Of a DNA stretch of 64,000 bases, positions 1 to 8,408 are shown in pieces (within the stretch, counting starts at the first letter, position 1; the number at the start of each line of letters is the position of its first letter). The stretch is taken from NCBI GenBank assembly GCA_037355855.1, contig CM074758.1, positions 3,445,001-3,509,000 on the forward strand, given 5' to 3'. The DNA comes from Pseudo-nitzschia pungens. Taxonomy: Eukaryota > Bacillariophyta > Bacillariophyceae > Bacillariales > Bacillariaceae. Under the pieces are notes generated by a model. It searched no databases. It saw only the letters and a list, made by a program, of their open reading frames with translations, and was not told the DNA's origin. The position numbers and the translations under genes are program-made.

Positions 1-3000
1 GCTTGCTTCCAATGTGGGAGTAGTAGTCAGCCTGAATTTGATACCAGCGAGGAGACCACCTACCAAGGAGCCAGTTGTGCCAGCCAATAGTCCTCTGTGC
101 CCTGACAGCAGACGCAATTGCAAGTGAGTAGGATGATGGATAAATTCTCTGGCCCTTCCGAACTCTGGTGAGAAGATCCACAATGGCAGCAACCAATGAT
201 GGATCAGTTTGTTCAACTTCAAGCCTCTTCTGCAGTGGTCCCGTGAAGGCCGACACACTGTGCTGTACTGCCCCAGTGTCCTTGCAGGAGAGCACATGAG
301 AAACCTTCTCGTTGTCTGCATCACACAATGGGCACCTGGAGTGATCCTGATACTGGTAGTGAAGTAGTTGGTTGCCAACACCAATGCATCCAGAAGCAAA
401 CTTGACAAACCACCTTTGCATGCCAGGAGGGAGTCGCTTGAAGGCAGACAGATGGGCACACCAATGGATGGAACCCAAAACAGGTTGTGGAATGGGGATA
501 TCATGGTGGGTCTGCCAATATTTAAGAAGAGGAGGACCAGAAATGGCAACATGCAGAGCATTCTGATCAAACCGTGAACACTTGCATCCATTTAGAGAAA
601 AGGCCCAGGGCTCAAACACAAGTCTGGGATAGTGATGGGCAGAAGCTCTATGGACAGAGAGAAATGCCTTGGCCATGCTGTCAGCCTGATGATTGCGAAG
701 TGCCCACCAATCAAGAAAGATTCCAGCTTGATGGCCCTGAACCCACTGAAAGTGCACAGAGATTGGCAGGGCAGAAATCATGTTTCTGATGACATAAACA
801 TAATCAAAAGACTTCTGGGAAATAACCAATGGCCAAGATCCTTGAGCCTGTTTGAGAGCTGTGTCACCATCCAGAGCAATGGTGATAGAGCCAGAAGCAA
901 TATCAAAGATACTCACCAGAGCAGTGCAACAGGTGAGAACCCCAATGATACCTGCCAGTTCACTCCTATAGGATGACTGATCCTCAGGGGATCCACTGAC
1001 AAAATTACAGCCAGTGAGGAACAATGAAGCAGACTTGGTGGAGGTATTGGGTGACAGGATGAAAGCAGAAGTTCCTCTGAGAAGTTCCGGATCAAATGAA
1101 CCATCGCAGACAGCACTGGCAGTACCACTCTGGATAGCATCAACAATGTGCTGACAGCCAGCCTGTGGTAGGGAATATTTGTGGAGAAGTACCCTTGGAG
1201 ACGCACAGAGTGCGTCAAAGGCATCTGCCGGGGAGTCTGGAAGAGAATCAAATGGATTGTACTCCAGAGGATCCTTGTCAGGAGGTTCAGAAACAAAAGC
1301 AGAGGACCCAACAACGCGGACAACTTGGCCACAAAGAACAGGGCAGACAAGCACATCAGCGCAGGCTGGTTTGTCAGAAAGGATTTCAGCAGTGACCCTG
1401 TATCTGCCCCTGCCCTGGGAGGTGCTCACAGTCCAGCCAGTAGAAGTTTTGAAGAATATTCTGTTGGTGGATGGAGACAAAAACCAAGGCCAAAGAGAAG
1501 CTGTCTGGGGAGAGAGCCAAGGCCCAAGATGAAAAGAAGGAGCTAGTGCCCTGGCTGCAGGGGGTGGACAGGGGGGAAGAAAACTGGTCTGAAGAGCTTT
1601 AGTCCATAAGCGCTGTGCTGCTGGAGGCCAAGATGGAGGACATCTTGGCCAGTCAAGATGATCCCTCAAGTGATTGGAGGATATCAGCTGGAAAGCCATG
1701 GGAGAGAGTCTCTTCCCATCTGGAGTACAAATGTCAGCAAGGGAGATAGCCTTGAGTGACATGCGCATGTGATTCAAGAGGGACAAGTCAGCACCTCTGA
1801 AGCCAGCGTTGACAAAGGCTTGCATGAGATAGCAGTCATTGGAACGTAGCAGGGGAAGATCTGGGAAGTCTTCAAACAAGCTCACAGGGTGAACAGAGAA
1901 AAACTTCCACACATGTTTGTACCAGCAGGGAGTGACATAAGAAGCAAAAGGATGATATGGTGTGACACCAAGATGGAGAGGAATGCCAAGTTCGAGCCGT
2001 AGAGACTCAGCAGTTAGCCTGAGAATCCTACCAGTTTGGGAGGACCTGACAGATTCCTGAAAGAGGGTGGCAATATGACTGAACTCTTGGAGGAGGTAGG
2101 GGTGAATGAAACCAAAGCCTTGATAGAGGGAAGGACCATAGAATACATGTCTGGGAAATGTCCGTGACATCCCTGCTTTATTCAGCACAGGAACAAGAGC
2201 TGGGTGAATTATCTTAGTCCAAGTGGCCTCATCAAGTTGCGTGACAGGCATGGGGTATTCAACAGACTTCATGAAAGAATACTGGAATGTGTAGAGGGAT
2301 GCCCGCTTCTCACACTTGGAAGCCTTGAGCTGAGAGCCAAAAGACTGAGACTGTGACTTCATGTGAGCAATCTGTGCTTCCTCGTTGCCATCCATGGAGA
2401 TAAAAACCCCAAGGGTCTTGTCAGCATGGTCAACTTCAAAACGATCCAGGGTAGCTCGATTGCCATTCTTATCTGCAACAGAGAAGTCACCGGGCATGTC
2501 AGCAATGGAGCGATAGTCCCAACCGGATCCATTCCATTTGAAATCAATCAAATAACAGAAGGATTTGGCAGGTTCAATCGCACCACCAGTAGCAATAATC
2601 CCACCAGCCCATCGGTCAAGAGCTCCCTGAAAATCAACAGCCAATTCCTCACCAGATGTTGAGGAATCAGAGCCAGCACAAAACAAATCTGTGTCATCCA
2701 CAAAGGCAAAACCCACAAGAGAAACCAGTTGCAGTGACAAAGAAGTGATAAGATGGACACCATGCCCAGCATGTTGCATCATTCGGAAGACAATGGTTGA
2801 CACCAAGGCCCAAAGAGTTGGACCAATACCATTGCCTTGGCCACAACCACTGAGAGGAATAGGTTCATCACCATACACAGGGCCGGACCGACCAAAACCA
2901 GTTTTGATGTGGTGCTTAGCATGTTGCAGAGTAGACAGAAGAACTTCACACACATGTGCAGGAACACCAAAGCTCTGGAGAGTGAGACCTGCAATGGGAT

Positions 3001-5473
3001 GAGAGATTCTATCATAACATCCCTTGGCATCATTCATAGCAACAGCACCGGACCTGCGCTTCTGCCTCAACACATCACAGATGAGCTTCTTGTTCAGGCA
3101 GGTGTTGATGGCCTTGTGGTGTTTCCTGCTTCCATGTTGATCAACCGCCACTGCATTGGCACGTTCAGCATGGGCTAGAATGCGTCTGCCAATCATCTTG
3201 TTGTTGATTTGGAACTCAGGAGACATCAACTGGATAAGTCTCATCTTATCCACTCTATATTCACCAGGTTTCTTGAATATCTCAACATCCGTGATGACCT
3301 GCCAGGCAGAAGGAGAGAAGCCAACAATCAATGGGACTGATCTCAGTAGAGTGTCAAACTTGTTCAGCTGGGGATCCAGGGCAAAAGCCTTGTGGTGGGC
3401 AAAACTCAAACAAGAAGGTTCACTTGCTGTGCGTTCCCGCTGGTGTTTCCAGGCAGCAGCATTGTCAGCTGGACACACTGAATAGTCAAAGGGAGGCAAA
3501 CTCAGAATAGAGGCAGGGACTTTGAGACAGGAAAGAAATTCAGACAGGTATTTGTCAGTGGCAGGAGGAGGATTATATGTGCCATCAAGAACTTGAGCAG
3601 AAGCATGGGCTGTGCCGAGGTAGCCAAAATCGTGAATGAAGGAGGGAGTCATGGAGGGAGTGCCAAGACACTGCTGTTGACGCCGGACATTGGATTCAGC
3701 CATAGCTGGAACCATAGTGGACTGGGACTCCAAGACCTGTTCAGCACCATCAGGGCCAACTGCAATAGCTCTCAAGACAGCTGACTTGTTGACACGTCCC
3801 CGAATAGACCTAGCAGCAAGGCCAAGCTCTCTTTGAAGACGTTCCCTGCGCATCCTGGCACGGATCTGGGAAGCACTCTGGTTGTGGGGCTTGCCTTCAG
3901 CAAGAAGTGCATCCACCAGGCCTTGATTGAAGGAGTCTCTCCAAGAGGGGGCCAATTTTTTCACTGCCCGGTATTGCCTGTAAGCTTGTTTCAGGTGGAG
4001 GACAGCACTGGAAAGATCACAGTGTTCTCCTTTGTAGAGAGAAAGCTTGCATGCCAGCCTTTTCAAAACAGTATGACTGGTGGACACACCCTGTCTCAGC
4101 TTAACAACACGCCGCCAAAAGTCAATGGTATCACGATAGACTTGCAGCTTCGGGGACCATGGAACCAGACCAGCTCTTGTGTGGCAAAGGTTTTGTTCAA
4201 CAGAGAGCCTGAGAGAGGTGGAGGTTTCATGGAGGACTTCATATGTGGTGATGAGATCAGCGCGCACAGAAATATCCCCAGACTGAAACTGAGCCAGGAG
4301 GTGTTCCAGCTTAGCTTGGAGAGAAAACACTCCAGCCTTGAGAAAGCTGTGCCTGACACGCTTGAAATACCGTTGGCGCAGATGAGGGTGGGAGGACTGG
4401 AGTTTGGAATGAGAGAAGCTCACGGGAGGTGGCAGGTGTTTGCCCATGAGGCTGCAATTACAGACTTCAATCCAAAGCATTCTGTGGTCCGATTCCATAC
4501 CATAGGCGCCACCAAAGGGACAATACCCAGCCCTGAGAACATCAACATTCTCAGAGACCCAAATGGCATCAATTGGTGTTCTGGTAGTGTTGCGGTTGTG
4601 AGTGGCAGGAGGAGAAGACTGACTATGAAGGGTAAGAATGGCATCTCTGAAACCAAGAGCCTTGAGCTCAAAAGACAAGCCATCAGTCCGAACATCAGCA
4701 TTTTGATCAATCCCAAGAATGACCTGGTCACCTGCACCCAGACAGACCTGAAGGGCAGCAGTCAAATCCCTGTGAAAGAGAATGCATGGGTTGGGACTGA
4801 AAAGATTTTCAGCTGCTTGAAAGTATCGGTACTGTTGATTCCAGACGGAACCAAGGTCCCTGTCATTTTCAACAGGGCAGTAAGCAGAAAACATAGTGAC
4901 AGTGTAACCATCCCTGCCCTGAAACTTGACAAAGGACCATCTCCCAAGACCAGAAGGATCAGCCCCATGGGCAATCTTGTGGGAACTGAACAGTTGATCA
5001 ATGGAAAACCCTGTACCACCAGGCTGAAGCCATGAACAGTCAGAAGCTTCATGCTTGTTGTTGGCAAGGTAGGAAAAACTTGAGGGACTGATATTCTTCA
5101 TGCGCCGATTGAAAAGATCACATGGCAGGAGTTTGGATTCATTCAAACAATGTTCAGCAAAAAGAGCCACACTGGCATTGCTCTTGACAAATTGACGGGA
5201 GTTGTGCTTGGACATGGACATAAAGGCAGCTCTGCGCTGTGGTCCAATGTTTTGGAAAGTGATGATGGTGGAGTTAGAGGATGGAGCTTGAGGGAAGGAG
5301 TGACCAAAACTGTCAGAATCCTTAGCAGCAAGAGAGTCTCCATGAAGAGTTAATTGGACAAACTGAGAGACAGGGGAAGAGGCGGAGGAGGAAAAGGGAG
5401 AAACAGTAGAAGCATTGATAGGATTTGGGGTGGAAGGCATCCCATCAAACCTCATACCAGAAGAGCTAACCAT
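1..5473 (-). CDS. LINE A ORF2: endonuclease/reverse transcriptase/RNase H (partial)
   Basis: This is the replicase polyprotein of a non-LTR retrotransposon, responsible for target nicking and target-primed reverse transcription. I see no in-frame stop over about 1,824 codons. An APE-type endonuclease occupies roughly residues 65-335, with ITFQNIGP near 68, GGTGF, GIDQNADV, TPIDAIW and SDH near 327. Reverse transcriptase follows, with NDAKGCYDRI and the catalytic FVDD near 923. An RNase H-like domain has YRSELAG near 1500, ALDGDTAL near 1530 and WVQGHQ. A zinc knuckle-like CPLCDADNEKVSHVLSC lies near 1713. The start ATG sits inside ATGGTTAG, whose TAG ends ORF1, giving an 8-base overlap. LINE C's ORF2 adds about 115 further codons after the window-edge position. 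The domain order fits RNase H-bearing LINE clades; I do not assign a clade. Confidence 0.9.
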   Translation of the reverse strand, partial: MVSSSGMRFDGMPSTPNPINASTVSPFSSSASSPVSQFVQLTLHGDSLAAKDSDSFGHSFPQAPSSNSTIITFQNIGPQRRAAFMSMSKHNSRQFVKSNASVALFAEHCLNESKLLPCDLFNRRMKNISPSSFSYLANNKHEASDCSWLQPGGTGFSIDQLFSSHKIAHGADPSGLGRWSFVKFQGRDGYTVTMFSAYCPVENDRDLGSVWNQQYRYFQAAENLFSPNPCILFHRDLTAALQVCLGAGDQVILGIDQNADVRTDGLSFELKALGFRDAILTLHSQSSPPATHNRNTTRTPIDAIWVSENVDVLRAGYCPFGGAYGMESDHRMLWIEVCNCSLMGKHLPPPVSFSHSKLQSSHPHLRQRYFKRVRHSFLKAGVFSLQAKLEHLLAQFQSGDISVRADLITTYEVLHETSTSLRLSVEQNLCHTRAGLVPWSPKLQVYRDTIDFWRRVVKLRQGVSTSHTVLKRLACKLSLYKGEHCDLSSAVLHLKQAYRQYRAVKKLAPSWRDSFNQGLVDALLAEGKPHNQSASQIRARMRRERLQRELGLAARSIRGRVNKSAVLRAIAVGPDGAEQVLESQSTMVPAMAESNVRRQQQCLGTPSMTPSFIHDFGYLGTAHASAQVLDGTYNPPPATDKYLSEFLSCLKVPASILSLPPFDYSVCPADNAAAWKHQRERTASEPSCLSFAHHKAFALDPQLNKFDTLLRSVPLIVGFSPSAWQVITDVEIFKKPGEYRVDKMRLIQLMSPEFQINNKMIGRRILAHAERANAVAVDQHGSRKHHKAINTCLNKKLICDVLRQKRRSGAVAMNDAKGCYDRISHPIAGLTLQSFGVPAHVCEVLLSTLQHAKHHIKTGFGRSGPVYGDEPIPLSGCGQGNGIGPTLWALVSTIVFRMMQHAGHGVHLITSLSLQLVSLVGFAFVDDTDLFCAGSDSSTSGEELAVDFQGALDRWAGGIIATGGAIEPAKSFCYLIDFKWNGSGWDYRSIADMPGDFSVADKNGNRATLDRFEVDHADKTLGVFISMDGNEEAQIAHMKSQSQSFGSQLKASKCEKRASLYTFQYSFMKSVEYPMPVTQLDEATWTKIIHPALVPVLNKAGMSRTFPRHVFYGPSLYQGFGFIHPYLLQEFSHIATLFQESVRSSQTGRILRLTAESLRLELGIPLHLGVTPYHPFASYVTPCWYKHVWKFFSVHPVSLFEDFPDLPLLRSNDCYLMQAFVNAGFRGADLSLLNHMRMSLKAISLADICTPDGKRLSPMAFQLISSNHLRDHLDWPRCPPSWPPAAQRLWTKALQTSFLPPCPPPAARALAPSFHLGPWLSPQTASLWPWFLSPSTNRIFFKTSTGWTVSTSQGRGRYRVTAEILSDKPACADVLVCPVLCGQVVRVVGSSAFVSEPPDKDPLEYNPFDSLPDSPADAFDALCASPRVLLHKYSLPQAGCQHIVDAIQSGTASAVCDGSFDPELLRGTSAFILSPNTSTKSASLFLTGCNFVSGSPEDQSSYRSELAGIIGVLTCCTALVSIFDIASGSITIALDGDTALKQAQGSWPLVISQKSFDYVYVIRNMISALPISVHFQWVQGHQAGIFLDWWALRNHQADSMAKAFLSVHRASAHHYPRLVFEPWAFSLNGCKCSRFDQNALHVAISGPPLLKYWQTHHDIPIPQPVLGSIHWCAHLSAFKRLPPGMQRWFVKFASGCIGVGNQLLHYQYQDHSRCPLCDADNEKVSHVLSCKDTGAVQHSVSAFTGPLQKRLEVEQTDPSLVAAIVDLLTRVRKGQRIYPSSYSLAIASAVRAQRTIGWHNWLLGRWSPRWYQIQADYYSHIGSK

Positions 5474-8408
5474 GATCAGAAGGAAACCCAGTCTGTCGCA
5501 GGGATGGAAGAGTTGCCGGAGCTGATTTGGTGGAAACATTGGCATGGCTCAAATCACTGACACTAGCATCATGGCTGGAGGAGAATGCAATTGCAGCAAC
5601 TCCAAGCCTCAATGCAGAGGCTGCGTCTTCCCCACCACCGGCAGCAGGAACTGCAGTTGAGGAATCAGGAGAGGCCACAGGGAGGTCACCAGCCATGGCA
5701 TTCTGGGGAGAATCAGGAACTGCAGGGGGAACTTCAGGAGGAATACCAGGAGAGGCATCAGCCTTGGCAACATTGGAAGGATCACCTCCAGTAGGAACAC
5801 CACCTGCAGGCGCTGAAGCCTGGACATCAGTGAGATTGGAAGTACCGGTTGCTAAAGTATCCATGGATTGAGAGTCATCAAAGCCTCCACCACCACTATC
5901 AGCACGGGCTTGGAGGTTAAAGTGTAGATCTAGATCAAAAGTGATGTCTGGGGCAAGGTCAACTGACAAGTCATCATCAACAAGTTCCCAATCTCTTGCA
6001 TCCCCATCACCAAAAAAGGGAAGAGAGTCATCCTGCATTGGATCTGCAGCAGGTTCAGTTTCCACAACACAATTGGCAGCAGCATCCCAATGGTAAGCCT
6101 CCATTTCAGTCAAGCACTCAGAAGAGAACCATTGTCGAACACAAGAACCATAATGAGCTTCCAGTATAATAGGCAGGAAAGACAACATGGCCATTGCTTC
6201 AGCCTTGGTAGTGATATTGTACAAAGCAAGGATCTCGCCTCGGTATGAACTGGTATCAACAGAAAGAAAAAGAGGCCATGACCAATTGTCACGGGTTCTG
6301 ATACCCAGAAGCACACTGCGCAGTGTCTTAAAACCCAGCCCCTGGCCCAAGTCAACTGGAAGATCAAGATCAACTACCCCCAGAACAGGAGCAGTTTCAT
6401 GGCTCTCAATAAATTTGGCTTGGCGGTGTTTAGCCTGGCGAACAGTCTTGAGCTTGGAGGGGGGAAGAGGTCTGTCAGAAGGATTGGTAGCTGTCTCAAT
6501 AAACTTGTAGAATTTACCATCAGGTAAAGAGGCAATGTCTGAAGGTTTGCAACGGTTGAACTGGGCTTTGAGGAGCTTAACAGTTTGGGCGCGCTTTGTT
6601 GCATCACATAAAACATGTGCAGCCAGAACCGGATTGGGATCAGGAGTTCTGGAGTTGTCCAGGCTGATATTCTTCCTGATAACAGCAATAGGACATGCCT
6701 GAAACCTGGGATGAGTCTGAAGCAATTCGTTGTAGTGGTCAAGATCAAAACTCTGCATGTAAGATCCAAGGAGAAAGCCACAGGTGACAAGAACTGGGGC
6801 CTGTATGCGGTCATATTTCAGGTCCATATCACGGTCTCTGAGCCTCTGGAGCAATTGTGCTGAAAAGAGTTTCTCCAGGGAAACACTGTGTCCCACAAAG
6901 AATCGTAGATGAGGAGCAGTTCTACTGCGAAGCCAGAGCTGAGCAACATACAATTCCAAGGTCTTCCTGTCAGGAAGTGTCGTCCAAAACTTGGTAACAG
7001 GCTTGGCCTTGGGGTTGAGCCTGGCTCTTGAGGGAAAAACATACAACACCAGGCGCTTGTCAACAGTCCATAGAAGATCCAAAGCTTCCTTGAGAGACTT
7101 GAGCAGTTCATCATACAGTTCCCCAGGGCGTTGTGACATCAACCTTGGAAGGGACAGAGTGACATAAGAACTATGAGAGCACTTGGTGCCAGCAGTGACA
7201 TCCACTGGAGCTCTAGAATCACTGGAGCAAACCCCTCGGCGTTGGAGGAAATGCCCAGCAGAGGAGGACAAGACAGTAGCATCACCACCACCAGGGAGAA
7301 AGGACACTGATTTGGAAGTGGAAGCATCATCAACTGCAGTTGGCGCAGGTGTAGGAGGTCGCTTCTTGAAATGCCAGTGGGATCCGAGCACCTGATTGGC
7401 TGCCAACCAAACTCTTCCTTCAGTGCTGGGCAAAAGGTTACCTTCACAATACAGGTCATCAAAACACTCAGGAGACATCTTGGCCAAACCAATAAGACAT
7501 CTCTTCAGAGCATGGCCGGAAGGTTGCTTGGTCCAGTCAGCAGAGGCTTGAAAGCAGAGAGAAGCAAGGGAAACCAGGGACTCCACAGAAGCAGTTCTCC
7601 ACTCAGGGTTGTCAGGAAAAGCTTGAGCATATGCTGGAGGGATGGCAGACTGACAGACATCATGGATGGATTTCTTATCATTCCCATCTTTCTTGCTGAA
7701 GAAGTGAGTGGGACTAGGACACCCAGTCCATAGCCGGAATCCTGCTGGAGTTTTACGAAGAGTGTGGATAGGGGTGGGAATGGAAGCACGACCAGTAAAA
7801 GGCCCCTTACCGTAGAAGCACCAGAGGAAGGAGTCTGAGTGAGCTTTGTTGGCAGCAGCCAGGGCTTTCTTGCGCAGGGCATGTCGCTCTGCAGACGGTG
7901 TATCAGAAAGAAATGCAAGAGTAGCTTGTTTCAGGCTAGACTTGGAAGGAGAGACCTTGGAAGGAGGGAGCTTAGAGTCTGAGGACTCAGAGCCTGGCTG
8001 GCCATCCCTAGACGTCGCACTGTTGGACTTTCCACTGTTGGGCTTCCCACTGTTGGACGTCCCACTGTTGGAATTTCCACTGTTGGACTTCCCACTGTCA
8101 GACGTCCCACTGTCGGACTGCCCACTGCCTGAATGCCCTGTGTCTGACTGCCCAGTGCCTGACTGCTCAGTGCTCATATCAACATCATCTAGTGCACCAG
8201 TAGACACAGCAGAAGTGAAGGACATATCATCATCAGAAGGGAGTGAATCCCGAGCTGTACGGGGAGAGGGAGGGGGAGAGGGAGTAGCCTGAAGAACGGA
8301 ACCAGCAGGTAGTCGGCGGGAAGGGGTCCCCGTAAAGGCGCGTTTGTTTGAAGGAGTGTTAGCCAAGGGAGACCTTTTTCGCCTGGAAGCTGGCGGGGGG
8401 GGAGGCAT
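5466..8408 (-). CDS. LINE A ORF1 protein (980 aa, unrecognised family)
   Basis: This is the first ORF of the LINE, at the position where other LINEs encode an RNA-binding protein. The chosen start gives MPPPPPASRRKR, which aligns with the first Met of LINE C ORF1 and of LINE B. The N-terminus is Pro/Arg rich. Residues about 76-139 are a run of SGxSxSG-type repeats. A conserved central block contains SPTHFFSKKDGNDKKSIHD, and the C-terminal part is acidic, then Ala/Pro/Gly rich. I see no zinc knuckle, RRM signature or coiled coil by eye, so RNA binding is inferred from position only. The frame stays open upstream to an ATG at 8600, and that extension is similar in LINE C. The stop overlaps the ORF2 start. 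Confidence 0.85.
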   Translation of the reverse strand: MPPPPPASRRKRSPLANTPSNKRAFTGTPSRRLPAGSVLQATPSPPPSPRTARDSLPSDDDMSFTSAVSTGALDDVDMSTEQSGTGQSDTGHSGSGQSDSGTSDSGKSNSGNSNSGTSNSGKPNSGKSNSATSRDGQPGSESSDSKLPPSKVSPSKSSLKQATLAFLSDTPSAERHALRKKALAAANKAHSDSFLWCFYGKGPFTGRASIPTPIHTLRKTPAGFRLWTGCPSPTHFFSKKDGNDKKSIHDVCQSAIPPAYAQAFPDNPEWRTASVESLVSLASLCFQASADWTKQPSGHALKRCLIGLAKMSPECFDDLYCEGNLLPSTEGRVWLAANQVLGSHWHFKKRPPTPAPTAVDDASTSKSVSFLPGGGDATVLSSSAGHFLQRRGVCSSDSRAPVDVTAGTKCSHSSYVTLSLPRLMSQRPGELYDELLKSLKEALDLLWTVDKRLVLYVFPSRARLNPKAKPVTKFWTTLPDRKTLELYVAQLWLRSRTAPHLRFFVGHSVSLEKLFSAQLLQRLRDRDMDLKYDRIQAPVLVTCGFLLGSYMQSFDLDHYNELLQTHPRFQACPIAVIRKNISLDNSRTPDPNPVLAAHVLCDATKRAQTVKLLKAQFNRCKPSDIASLPDGKFYKFIETATNPSDRPLPPSKLKTVRQAKHRQAKFIESHETAPVLGVVDLDLPVDLGQGLGFKTLRSVLLGIRTRDNWSWPLFLSVDTSSYRGEILALYNITTKAEAMAMLSFLPIILEAHYGSCVRQWFSSECLTEMEAYHWDAAANCVVETEPAADPMQDDSLPFFGDGDARDWELVDDDLSVDLAPDITFDLDLHFNLQARADSGGGGFDDSQSMDTLATGTSNLTDVQASAPAGGVPTGGDPSNVAKADASPGIPPEVPPAVPDSPQNAMAGDLPVASPDSSTAVPAAGGGEDAASALRLGVAAIAFSSSHDASVSDLSHANVSTKSAPATLPSLRQTGFPSDHG

